From JAFGBM01 sp964564915 (lineage in GTDB: Bacteria > Actinomycetota > Actinomycetes > Actinomycetales > Demequinaceae): a DNA stretch of 6,769 bases. This document shows positions 1-6,642 of the stretch, piece after piece; positions within the stretch are counted from its first letter, which is position 1; each line of letters starts with the position of its first letter. Location of the stretch: contig CAZMCU010000059.1 of NCBI GenBank assembly GCA_964564915.1, positions 1-6,769 of the forward strand. Direction: 5' to 3'. Below the pieces are notes generated by a model. It saw only the letters and a program-made list of their open reading frames with translations. It was not told the DNA's origin and made no database searches. The position numbers and the translations under genes were made by a program.

Positions 1-66
1 CCCACAGGGTTCAACTTCTTCGTCCCGACCGGCGACTCGCGGTACTTCCTGCACGGCAACGAGACC
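1..66 (+). other. C-terminal tail of an upstream folded segment
   Basis: These 22 codons are rich in Phe, Tyr, Gly and Asn (FNFF, then TGDSRYFLHGNET) and contain no alanine, unlike everything up to the next folded domain. The segment therefore looks like the end of a globular domain running straight into stalk 1. It can be laid against the end of the two downstream domains: TGDSRYF here matches SGDTWNF in domain 1, and AL follows at the same spacing. That is only about 5 identities in 19, and no cysteine is seen. It may be a diverged copy of the same domain or something unrelated; the missing upstream sequence would decide. Confidence 0.4.
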
Positions 67-3000
67 GCTCTCAACAACGCTTGGACGGCGGCGGATAACG
101 CCCGAATTGCCGCCCAAAATGCCGCCAGCGACGCCCAGGATCTCGTTGACGAGGCCTCGCCTTTGTACGACGCCGCCCTCACGGTGACGACCGTGCCCGA
201 AGCGAACGCCGTTGCGGACCAACTGCTCGGGCTCGCCGGGCAGGCCAACGCCAAGGTCACCGTCGCGAACAACGCCGTCTACGCGGCCAACGACGGCTAT
301 GAAGCGGCCACCGCGGTTGCACCGTTCCTCGGTCCACTCTTCACCGTCAACCCCGACACGGGTCTCCTCAAGCAGAACGAAGCCCTAACGGATTTGCACG
401 ACACGCAGACGGCGACTGCGAACGCCTTGGCTCAACGCGATGCGCTCTACCGGTACTACGCAACGATCGCGGCATACGCCCACGTGCTCGGCGCGCGGGA
501 CGACGCCGCTACGGCGGAGACTCAAGCTGGCGTCGCCACGACCGCGGCCGAGGATGCGCTCGACGACCTCCTCAACCCCGCTGGGGCGGATGTTGCTGCC
601 CTTCAGGCTAAGCGCACTATCGCGACTCAAGCGCGAGGCGAAGCAATCGACGCCGCCGCTCGGGCGGACGGCCATGTCACGGCAGCGAACGCCGTCGTTC
701 AGGCGCACTCAAGCGCGGCTGGTCAGGCGATGGTCTCCGCCGCGCAGGACCACGCCAATGACGCCCACGGGTACGTCACCAGCGCGACCAACGCCATCAC
801 CACGATCGATGGATACCTCGCGCGCGCCCAGGCCGAAGCGGACCTTGGGGCCAAAGTAGCCGTTGTCGCGCAGCTTGCGACAGACGCCGCGGATGCGCTG
901 CAGACGCTCCGATCGGACGCGAGTCAGGCCGTGGTTGAGGAATCCCTGGCTGAGCTCGCTGACCTCGAATCGGGCATCCAAACGCTTGCCGAGACGATTC
1001 AGGGCAAGGCGACCGACGCCGCACATGAAGTTGACCTGGCAATTGCTCTCGGTTTAGACGCTGGCACGCCGAACGCGAGGGCGTATCGCGACGCCATCGT
1101 CGACTCGGCGGACGCCGCTGCGGCTTCGGCCAGTACCGCTACCTCGATCGCCGCAAACGCCGCCGATATGCTCAATGCGGTGCAGGCCGCACAAGCGGCC
1201 TCCAACGCACAGGATCAGGCCGAGGCTGCAGCCATTGCAGCCGCCGCAGCAACGGATTCGACGAGTGCGGAAGGCTTCGTCGTCGTGGCGCAAGAGGCCG
1301 CTTCGAGCGCCGGGAACTCTGCGACGCTCGCAGCGAATGCAGCGGCAAGCGCTACCGCAAGGGGTGTGGAGGCGGGGCCCATCATGGGGAACCTCGCGAG
1401 CCGATCGAACGCCGCCGCGCAAGCCGCGGCCGACTCACAGGTGGCCGCCGAGATCGCGGTTGACTCCGCGCTGACGTCGCTGTCCCGCACCCAGGCCCAA
1501 GAATCGGCCGACGATGCCGGCAGCGCGGCTCAGGCCGCTGCGACACACCGGGCGGGGGCGGAGTCTGCCTCCATCGCGATTGATGCCGTCACCGAGGCCC
1601 AACTCGCCGAGGACGCCGCCGACGCGGCGGAGGACGCCGCCGACGACGCGAGCGCCCACGCCGACGAGGCCGCGCAGCACGCAGCCGATGCTGGCACCCC
1701 GCTTGCCCAGATCGAGGCCACGCGAGCCGCACAAGCCCTCGACCAGGCGGACGCTTCGGCCACCGCGGCGCGGAACGACGCCTACGAGGCGTGGACCGCC
1801 GCGGAAGCCAAGGTCGCCGATGCCGAAACCGAGGCGGCGAGGCTTGCCGCCGAGGCGGCACAGGCGGCATGGGACGCCGCAGAACTGGCTGCCATAGCCG
1901 CCGCTGAGGCTGAAACGGCCGCTGCGGCCGGAACTCAAGCTGACGTCGCCACCGATGCGATGAACCAGGCGTGGGTTGCCGCAGATGCGGCCGCCAGCGC
2001 GGCCGACGAGGCGACCGAGGCGGCGGACGCTTCGGCGATCGCGGCCGAAGCCGCAGGGAGTGTCCACGCGGCATCGATCGCCGACGGTGCGGCACAATCG
2101 GCGTTGGATGCACACGATTCCGCAGAAGCCGCCCGTGAGGCGGCCAAGGGAGCCGCGGCAGCCGCAACCGAAGCCCAGGGTTATGCCGCGTCTGCATGGG
2201 CCGACGCCGCTGCGGAAGCTGTGGCGGACGCGATCGCCGCAGCCGCCAACGCCGAAGCGGGAGCAGATCTGGCCACCGTGCAGGCCTTTGTCGAGGCAGC
2301 GCTGGCAGCCGAGGACGCAGCAGTAGCGTCAGCGGAGCAGGCTTCCGCAGCCGCAGACAAGGCTCAGGCGGCCGCGGTGTTGGCGGAGGATCCTGCCGCG
2401 GACGACGCGGCCACCGCAGCTAGCGACGACGCTGGGAGGGCGGCCGATTCGGCTAGCGACGCAAGCCGGTACGCGGCCGAGGCGCAAGCCCACGGGCACG
2501 CTGCTGAGGCCTCTGCCGACGTGAACACCGCCGCAGCGGCCGCATCTCTCGCCGCAGCATCGGCTACGGCAATCGTGACCGCCGCCAGCCTGACGGAAGC
2601 ACAAGAGCTCTTCGACGAGACCGCATCCCACGCGGCTGACGCCCACGACGCGGTCGAGAGCGCGCAGGCCCACCTCGTCGAGGCTCAGGCTCTCGCCCTG
2701 CAAGCCGGAACGCCGGGAGCGGATCGTGCGGTGAGTGCCGCCCAGGCGGCTGTTACGGCCGCATCCGTGCAGGCCGACGGAGCCGATGCGAGCGTCCTCG
2801 ACGCCGCCGCATGGCTCCAGGCGCACATCGCGATCGCACGGGCGGCTGACGCCCAGGCGTCCGCCGATGCCGCCCAGTCGGCAGCCGAGTCCGCCGAGTC
2901 CGCCTCCAGTGTGCCCGCCGCGCGGTGGTACCGAAACGCGGCTGTCACGGCGGCGAACGATGCCGAGACGGCTCGCGATGCGGTCTCCGACGCCCTCGAC

Positions 3001-6000
3001 CTCGCGATCGAGACCGCATCCGTGGCGAACACGGAAGCCTCGGCCGAGGCTGTCACCGCTGCGACCACCGCGCTTGCTGCCGCGGATCAGTCCGTCCTCG
3101 ACGCACAGGCGAGCGCCGTTCGCGCGCAGGCCGCGCTCGACGCCGAGATCGCCGCGACCGAGGGGATCGCCATCTACTGGTCGGAGCGCGCCGCTGAGGC
3201 AGCGGCACAAGCGGCTACGGCGGCGACGGCGGCCGCGCAAGCCGCACAAGCCTCGCTCTCCGCAACGACCGCTGCGGCCGCCCAGGCCGCCCTGGACGCG
3301 GCTGAAGCCGCAGCGTCCGACGCGGCTTTGGCGGCACTCAGTGCCGAAATGGCTGCCGATGCTGCGGCGAACGCCGCGGGCGACGCGGCGACGGATACGG
3401 CCTCAGCTGCGGTCGCGGCAGCGGTCGCGTCGGTCCAAGCGGCGGAGCAATCTCTCGCCGACGCCGAGGCCTCGGTCGACGTAGCTCGAAACCAGTACAG
3501 CCTGCCGCACCTTAGCGGAGGGTGGGGCGACACAGCCCACTGGGCTGCTTTGGCCAAGGCGATCGGCTACTCGAACAACTACACCGGCAACTTCGGGCGC
3601 AGCCCCTGGGACGAGAGCACCGGCTCCTCGGACGCGGCGGCCCAGGCCTTGCAGAGTTGGCTTAACGCCCACGACGCTGGTCGCACCTCCGACATCTCCG
3701 CTGACGGCATTTGGGGGCCGATCACCACGGAGAAGCTCCGCGCCCACCTGTATTGGACCTGCGGATCCCTCACCTACCCCGACGGCGTCATGAACGGGAA
3801 GGACCTCAGTGGCGACACGTGGAACTTCAACGACGATGAGGCTGCCGCGCTGACCGCATGCCTGAACTCCGGCACCTTCGCCGACGACGTTACAGTGCCG
3901 CCTCGCACGGACGCGGTGGTTGGCGCAGCCAACGCCGCCGCAGACGCCCAGAGCCAGCGGGAGGCGGCGGAGCAAGCGGCGCAGGCCGCTGCCAACTCAA
4001 GTTCGTGGGCGGCATCGGCGCTAGCCGCGGCACGGTCGGCGGGAACGGCGGTTGACGCCCAAGCGGCGGCGGACGTCGCCACGTCGTCGAGCAACGCGGC
4101 GCAGGCAGCAGCCGATACGGCGGCCACCGCGGCAGCGGCCGCCCTGCTTGATGCGGCCGATGCCTACCAGTTCGCCCACTATGCCCCGAACCCCACGACG
4201 GGTGCTTCGGCATCGGCGGCTCGATACTCGTACGAGGCTGCCCAGGCCGCCGCGGACTCCGCGCTCGCCGACGCGGCGAGTGCAGCCGTCGCGGCAGCCG
4301 AGGCGCAGGCCGTGGCCTCCCGCCTCGAGGCACAGGAGCGAGCAGAGGCAGCAACCACCGCTTCCCAGGCGGCCGTCGACGCGGCCGACGCTGCGCTAGC
4401 TGCGCTCGGGGCTCCGGGTGGGGCCGACGCCACCGCAGCCAACCAGGCGGCGACCGACGCTCAAGCCGCGGCAACCACGGCGGCGCAAGCGGCCCAGGCA
4501 GCCGCAAACGCAGCGGCAATCGCGCAGGCTCAAGCGGCTCTCGCGGGGACGCCTGGAGCGGCCCAGGACGGGACCGCTGCAACCGACGCGGCAACCGATG
4601 CCGAGGCTTCGGCGACGATAGCGACAGCGGCCGCGCAGGAAGCGGCGACCACGGCGGTGCGAGCGAGTGCTGAGTCGACCGCCCACAGCTACGCGATCGA
4701 CGCCGCGCAGGCGTTGGTGAACGCTCAAGAGGCGGCGGCAAACGCCGCCTCCCTGGCAGTCGACGCCGACACGACCACCGACGCGGCCGTTTCGACCCAG
4801 GCCGCCCTCGACGCCCAGGCACAGGCCACCGTCGCCGCGGAATCGGCGCAAGCCGCACGCGACGCCGCGAACGCGGCTCAGGCGGCGGCCCTCGTGGCGG
4901 AAACCACCAATGCCACGGACGCCGCGAACCAAGCGGCTTCCAACGCCGACGATGCCGAAGCGATCGCCGATGAGGCGCAGGCTTCCGCGGACAATGCGGC
5001 GGCATCTGCTGTGCGCGTCCAAGCAACGGCCAACGCCATCGACTTCGCGGATGAGGCGGCTCAACACGCCGCTGACGCCCTGGAGGCCCGGGATCGTGCC
5101 GTAGATGCTGCTCTTGACGCCGCGAATGCGACATCGGGGGCGGCTGCTCAGGCCGCCGCGGACGCCGCACAACTTGCTGCCGATCAGGCTGCCGAGTCCG
5201 CCACGTTGGCGGCGGAAGCGGCCACGTCGGCGGTCGACGAAGCCGCGATCGCGGGTTCGACTGTCGCCAACGACGCGTCGACGAGCGCCACGGAGTCGGC
5301 CTCGGTTGCAGCAGACGCTGCCGCCGAAGCTGACGTCGCGGCCACCGACGCGGCAGAAACGGCTGTCAAGAAGATTGCCGAGGATCAAGCGATCGCCGAG
5401 TCGGATATCGCGGCGCAGGCGGCTGTGGCCGCCGCCGAGGCGGATGCTCTTGTCATCGTCCTCGTGGCCCAAGCGGATTCCGCAACGACCGTGGCGGCGG
5501 CGATGCTGCTCGTGGATGAGGCCGAGGACGCCGTGTTACTTGCGGTCGCTGCTTCACTGGACGCGCAAGCGGCTTCGAACGCCTCGGCCCTTGCGGCCGA
5601 TCAGGCGGGAACGTCTGCGGCGACGGCTGCGGCGACGAGCGCAGCGGAATCGGCGCAGGCTGCCGCGGACTCAGCCGATCACGCTCAGGCACAGGCGGTC
5701 GCAGCTCGCGCGGCGGTTGACGCCGCCGCCGCTGCCGCTGCAGCCGAGGGTGCGAGCTATGCGGACGCTGCGGAGACCGCAGCTTTGTCGGCTCAGGACC
5801 AGGCGGTCGCCGCTGCTCAAGCCGCTGCGCAGGCGCAAAGCGCGTCCTCGAGTTCTGCCGCCCAGGAGGCTTCGGCCACGGCGCAGAGTGCGGCGGCTCA
5901 GGCAGCGCAGAGCGCGGCCCAAGCCCAGGAGGCCTCGAACGCAGCCGCGATCGTCTCGACGAACGCGGGAACGTCCGAGACCGCGAGTTCGGCTGCACAA

Positions 6001-6468
6001 GCCGCTAGCTTCGCCGCGATCGCGGCAACGGCGTCGGCTGCTGCGGCGGCCTCCGCTTCGGCGGCGGCTTACTACGCGACTCTTCCGCACCTCGTGGTGG
6101 GTACGTGGAACTCGAGCCACTGGCGGGCGCTTGCGCAGGCCATCGGATACAGCTCCAACTACGGAGGTGTCTTCGGGCGCAGCCCGTGGTACGAGAGGAC
6201 CGGTGCGAAGGATGCCGCTGCTCGGTACCTCCAGAACTGGCTCAACGCCCACGACGGTAACCACACCGGAAACATCACAGCCGACGGCTACTGGGGTCCC
6301 GTCACGACGGAGAAGCTGCGGTCACACATGTACTGGAACTGCGGGTTCTCGGCTGGCTATTCGCCCTACACCGTAAACGGGAGGGATAGCAGCGGCGCGT
6401 ATTGGGTGTTCAACTCCGACGAGGCGATCGCCTTGGCGCAGTGCCTCAATGCGGGAAGGTTCGCGTAA
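1..6468 (+). CDS. Giant alanine-rich repeat protein with two peptidoglycan-binding-like domains, 5' partial
   Basis: The frame is open from the first base to the TAA at 6466-6468, giving 2155 visible residues; the true start is upstream. The TTG at 163 is only the first possible start codon in the window and is not a credible start, because the same frame and the same kind of sequence run through it. Order: short non-repetitive piece (residues 1-22), alanine-rich stalk (23-1165), folded domain 1 (1166-1294), alanine-rich stalk (1295-2025), folded domain 2 (2026-2155). Alanine is 11 of 20 residues in two lines I counted (1981-2040, 4441-4500) and 4 of 20 in the less biased stretch 901-960. Aspartate and glutamate greatly exceed lysine, so the protein should be acidic. 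The only four cysteines lie in the two folded domains. No LPXTG motif or C-terminal membrane anchor is present. The long spacers and the wall-binding-like heads suggest a secreted, surface or virion fibre protein; this is inference. I do not recognise the gene. Confidence 0.9.
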   Translation, partial: PTGFNFFVPTGDSRYFLHGNETALNNAWTAADNARIAAQNAASDAQDLVDEASPLYDAALTVTTVPEANAVADQLLGLAGQANAKVTVANNAVYAANDGYEAATAVAPFLGPLFTVNPDTGLLKQNEALTDLHDTQTATANALAQRDALYRYYATIAAYAHVLGARDDAATAETQAGVATTAAEDALDDLLNPAGADVAALQAKRTIATQARGEAIDAAARADGHVTAANAVVQAHSSAAGQAMVSAAQDHANDAHGYVTSATNAITTIDGYLARAQAEADLGAKVAVVAQLATDAADALQTLRSDASQAVVEESLAELADLESGIQTLAETIQGKATDAAHEVDLAIALGLDAGTPNARAYRDAIVDSADAAAASASTATSIAANAADMLNAVQAAQAASNAQDQAEAAAIAAAAATDSTSAEGFVVVAQEAASSAGNSATLAANAAASATARGVEAGPIMGNLASRSNAAAQAAADSQVAAEIAVDSALTSLSRTQAQESADDAGSAAQAAATHRAGAESASIAIDAVTEAQLAEDAADAAEDAADDASAHADEAAQHAADAGTPLAQIEATRAAQALDQADASATAARNDAYEAWTAAEAKVADAETEAARLAAEAAQAAWDAAELAAIAAAEAETAAAAGTQADVATDAMNQAWVAADAAASAADEATEAADASAIAAEAAGSVHAASIADGAAQSALDAHDSAEAAREAAKGAAAAATEAQGYAASAWADAAAEAVADAIAAAANAEAGADLATVQAFVEAALAAEDAAVASAEQASAAADKAQAAAVLAEDPAADDAATAASDDAGRAADSASDASRYAAEAQAHGHAAEASADVNTAAAAASLAAASATAIVTAASLTEAQELFDETASHAADAHDAVESAQAHLVEAQALALQAGTPGADRAVSAAQAAVTAASVQADGADASVLDAAAWLQAHIAIARAADAQASADAAQSAAESAESASSVPAARWYRNAAVTAANDAETARDAVSDALDLAIETASVANTEASAEAVTAATTALAAADQSVLDAQASAVRAQAALDAEIAATEGIAIYWSERAAEAAAQAATAATAAAQAAQASLSATTAAAAQAALDAAEAAASDAALAALSAEMAADAAANAAGDAATDTASAAVAAAVASVQAAEQSLADAEASVDVARNQYSLPHLSGGWGDTAHWAALAKAIGYSNNYTGNFGRSPWDESTGSSDAAAQALQSWLNAHDAGRTSDISADGIWGPITTEKLRAHLYWTCGSLTYPDGVMNGKDLSGDTWNFNDDEAAALTACLNSGTFADDVTVPPRTDAVVGAANAAADAQSQREAAEQAAQAAANSSSWAASALAAARSAGTAVDAQAAADVATSSSNAAQAAADTAATAAAAALLDAADAYQFAHYAPNPTTGASASAARYSYEAAQAAADSALADAASAAVAAAEAQAVASRLEAQERAEAATTASQAAVDAADAALAALGAPGGADATAANQAATDAQAAATTAAQAAQAAANAAAIAQAQAALAGTPGAAQDGTAATDAATDAEASATIATAAAQEAATTAVRASAESTAHSYAIDAAQALVNAQEAAANAASLAVDADTTTDAAVSTQAALDAQAQATVAAESAQAARDAANAAQAAALVAETTNATDAANQAASNADDAEAIADEAQASADNAAASAVRVQATANAIDFADEAAQHAADALEARDRAVDAALDAANATSGAAAQAAADAAQLAADQAAESATLAAEAATSAVDEAAIAGSTVANDASTSATESASVAADAAAEADVAATDAAETAVKKIAEDQAIAESDIAAQAAVAAAEADALVIVLVAQADSATTVAAAMLLVDEAEDAVLLAVAASLDAQAASNASALAADQAGTSAATAAATSAAESAQAAADSADHAQAQAVAARAAVDAAAAAAAAEGASYADAAETAALSAQDQAVAAAQAAAQAQSASSSSAAQEASATAQSAAAQAAQSAAQAQEASNAAAIVSTNAGTSETASSAAQAASFAAIAATASAAAAASASAAAYYATLPHLVVGTWNSSHWRALAQAIGYSSNYGGVFGRSPWYERTGAKDAAARYLQNWLNAHDGNHTGNITADGYWGPVTTEKLRSHMYWNCGFSAGYSPYTVNGRDSSGAYWVFNSDEAIALAQCLNAGRFA
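67..3495 (+). other. Alanine-rich helical stalk 1
   Basis: About 1143 residues made of Ala mixed with Asp, Glu, Gln, Ser and Thr, with sparse Leu, Val and Ile and almost no Gly or Pro except at breaks. Such composition favours long alpha helices, and the close Ala spacing allows tight packing in coiled coils or helical bundles (inference). The first third, to about 1060, is less biased and has a Pro/Gly-containing segment around 316-363 and tyrosines near 448-480. The breaks often carry AGT: AGTP at 1060-1071, 1690-1701 and 2704-2715, and AGTQ at 1927-1938. Other breaks contain Pro near 577, 1378, 2392 and 2914. The charge is strongly acidic: 12 of 40 residues are D or E in 1561-1680. I see no catalytic motif. 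Isolated tryptophans occur roughly once per 50-150 residues. Function unknown; a spacer or scaffold role is the simplest reading. Confidence 0.75.
1606..1647 (+). repeat. Tandem 21-bp duplication (heptad-length) inside stalk 1
   Basis: Bases 1606-1626 and 1627-1647 match at 18 of 21 positions, including a run of 16 identical bases. The translation is AEDAADA followed by AEDAADD, two consecutive heptads. The differences are a synonymous GCC/GCG change in the first codon and a change in the last codon. A unit of exactly seven codons that keeps frame and helical register suggests that stalk length can change by short tandem duplication. Random recurrence of common Ala and Asp codons is the alternative; the 16-base exact match makes that less likely but does not exclude it. 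Confidence 0.55.
3496..3882 (+). other. Peptidoglycan-binding-like domain, copy 1
   Basis: A folded, aromatic-rich domain of about 129 residues between the two stalks. It opens with LPHL, then HWAALAKAIGYSNNY, the FGRSPW motif (3592-3609), a helix ALQSWLNAH, then SADGIWGP (DGIWGP at 3703-3720) and TTEKLRAHL. The helix, loop, DGxWGPxT and helix order matches the PG_binding_1 fold, known as a wall-binding module in bacterial hydrolases and phage lysins. About 40 further residues follow, with NGKD and W-F-N-D-D-E. Cysteines at 3760-3762 and 3859-3861 are 33 codons apart and probably pair. There are no evident hydrolase catalytic residues, so I read it as binding only. The surrounding FGRSPW and C-terminal parts are not standard for the family as I know it. 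Confidence 0.6.
3883..6075 (+). other. Alanine-rich helical stalk 2
   Basis: 731 residues of alanine-rich sequence linking the two folded domains, starting after a short proline-containing linker (VPP at 3895-3903). Breaks carry Pro near 4186-4200 (APNPTTG), 4414 (GAPGG) and 4552 (AGTPG), and AGT motifs at 4039, 5605 and 5965. Around 4914-5110 two successive segments beginning NATD and NAID can be aligned 41 codons apart, a hint of a roughly 40-residue repeat. Bases 5446-5553 hold an unusually Val/Leu/Ile-rich patch just after the only Lys-Lys pair (5368-5373). The last 83 codons before domain 2 (5821-6069) are Gln/Ser-rich, with three Glu and no Asp, unlike the acidic stalk 1. A spacer or fibre role is inferred. 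Confidence 0.75.
6076..6465 (+). other. Peptidoglycan-binding-like domain, copy 2 (C-terminal)
   Basis: A second copy of the domain at 3496-3882, about 130 residues, ending at the last sense codon. By hand alignment roughly 78 of 128 positions are identical with one single-residue gap. Shared blocks include LPHL, HW-AL, AIGYS-NY, FGRSPW (6172-6189), LNAHD, ADG-WGP (DGYWGP at 6283-6300), TTEKLR, YW-CG and CLN-G-FA. Cysteines are at 6340-6342 and 6442-6444, 34 codons apart. The DNA also stays similar in the core: 14 bases are identical at 3592-3605 and 6172-6185. Its position at the extreme C terminus suits a terminal binding head. The ligand (peptidoglycan, other wall glycan or another protein) cannot be told from the sequence. 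Confidence 0.6.
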
Positions 6469-6491
6469 CCGTCCTCGGATCTCACGGTCAC

Positions 6492-6527
6492 CGCGGCGCG
6501 GGGAAAGTGGTGGTGACCCGCGCCGCG
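6492..6527 (+). terminator. Probable terminator hairpin of the giant gene
   Basis: CGCGGCGCGGG at 6492-6502 is perfectly complementary to CCCGCGCCGCG at 6517-6527, leaving a 14-base loop. The 11-bp, all-G/C stem starts 24 bases after the stop codon, where an intrinsic terminator would be expected. The sequence after it is G-rich (AGGGGGGTCCC) with no T run, so it is not a textbook rho-independent terminator; high-GC bacteria often have such tail-less hairpins. A competing pairing, GGTCACC at 6486-6492 with GGTGACC at 6512-6518, overlaps it. Confidence 0.55.
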
Positions 6528-6538
6528 AGGGGGGTCCC

Positions 6539-6578
6539 ATGGGTGCACCCGCACGGGCTTGAACGCACCCATACGGGC
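6539..6578. repeat. Overlapping direct and inverted repeats (GCACCC..ACGGGC)
   Basis: GCACCCGCACGGGC (6545-6558) recurs as GCACCCATACGGGC (6565-6578), 12 of 14 bases identical and offset by 20. Each copy can fold as CCC-N4-GGG. In addition ATGGGTGC (6539-6546) is the reverse complement of GCACCCAT (6565-6572), and GGGTGCACCC (6541-6550) is a perfect 10-bp palindrome. A 20-base offset, close to two helical turns, would suit a pair of operator half-sites, but no downstream gene is visible to regulate. It may instead be part of an untranslated RNA structure. Confidence 0.5.
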
Positions 6579-6603
6579 CGCCGTGGCACGAGGGCACCGA
6601 AAA

Positions 6604-6642
6604 GGGCACCGGCAGTGCGTTTCCCACTGTCCAGGGGTGCCC
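6604..6642 (+). other. Bulged stem-loop in the 3' region
   Basis: GGGCACC at 6604-6610 pairs with GGTGCCC at 6636-6642. Inside it GGCAGTG (6611-6617) pairs with CACTGTC (6625-6631) with one G-T pair, leaving a 7-base loop (6618-6624) and a 4-base bulge (6632-6635). A second copy of GGGCACCG lies just upstream at 6592-6599 and could compete for the same partner, giving two alternative folds. It could be a second terminator, an RNA element or a protein site; there is no T run after it. Confidence 0.45.

Larger units (their letters stand above)
1060..5976 (+). repeat. Dispersed AGT-x helix-break motif, eight copies across both stalks
   Basis: The tetrapeptide AGT plus P, S, Q or A recurs at 1060-1071 (AGTP), 1690-1701 (AGTP), 1927-1938 (AGTQ), 2704-2715 (AGTP), 4039-4050 (AGTA), 4543-4554 (AGTP), 5605-5616 (AGTS) and 5965-5976 (AGTS). 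The four AGTP copies are followed by N, L or G and then Ala. Gly-Thr-Pro is expected to cap and break helices, so these probably mark turns between helices. Two intervals are exact multiples of 42 codons (210 between the first two, 168 between the copies at 4039 and 4543), but others (79, 259, 354, 120) are not. The helical segments are therefore of variable length or have drifted. Confidence 0.5.

Noticed and set aside
3890..5170. Long antisense open frame of 426 codons
   Set aside because: It lies opposite stalk 2 and translates to a Pro/Arg-rich low-complexity product, as expected from GCN- and GAC-rich DNA read in another frame. The same holds for the other long frames on both strands, such as 5105-6376 forward and 2329-3249 and 4396-5472 reverse.
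5446..5553. Transmembrane segments in the Val/Leu-rich patch
   Set aside because: The hydrophobic runs are only about 7-8 residues long and are separated by Asp, Glu and Gln, which is too short and too charged for a membrane span.
2035..6431. Eight GCGATCGC palindromes (2035, 2230, 2830, 4960, 5245, 5389, 6016, 6424), resembling cyanobacterial HIP1
   Set aside because: Each lies within the alanine-rich gene, where Ala-Ile-Ala written GCG-ATC-GCN produces the octamer directly. One gene of this composition cannot show genome-wide enrichment, so it is not evidence for a cyanobacterial host.
163..6468. TTG at 163 as the start of the gene
   Set aside because: The frame is open all the way to base 1 with coherent protein sequence through this point, and no ribosome binding site precedes it. 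The start lies outside the window.
1..6468. Phage tape measure protein
   Set aside because: The length and helical content fit, but tape measures usually carry hydrophobic membrane segments and lack duplicated cysteine-bearing PG-binding-like heads with one at the extreme C terminus. A phage fibre or tail protein of another type remains possible.
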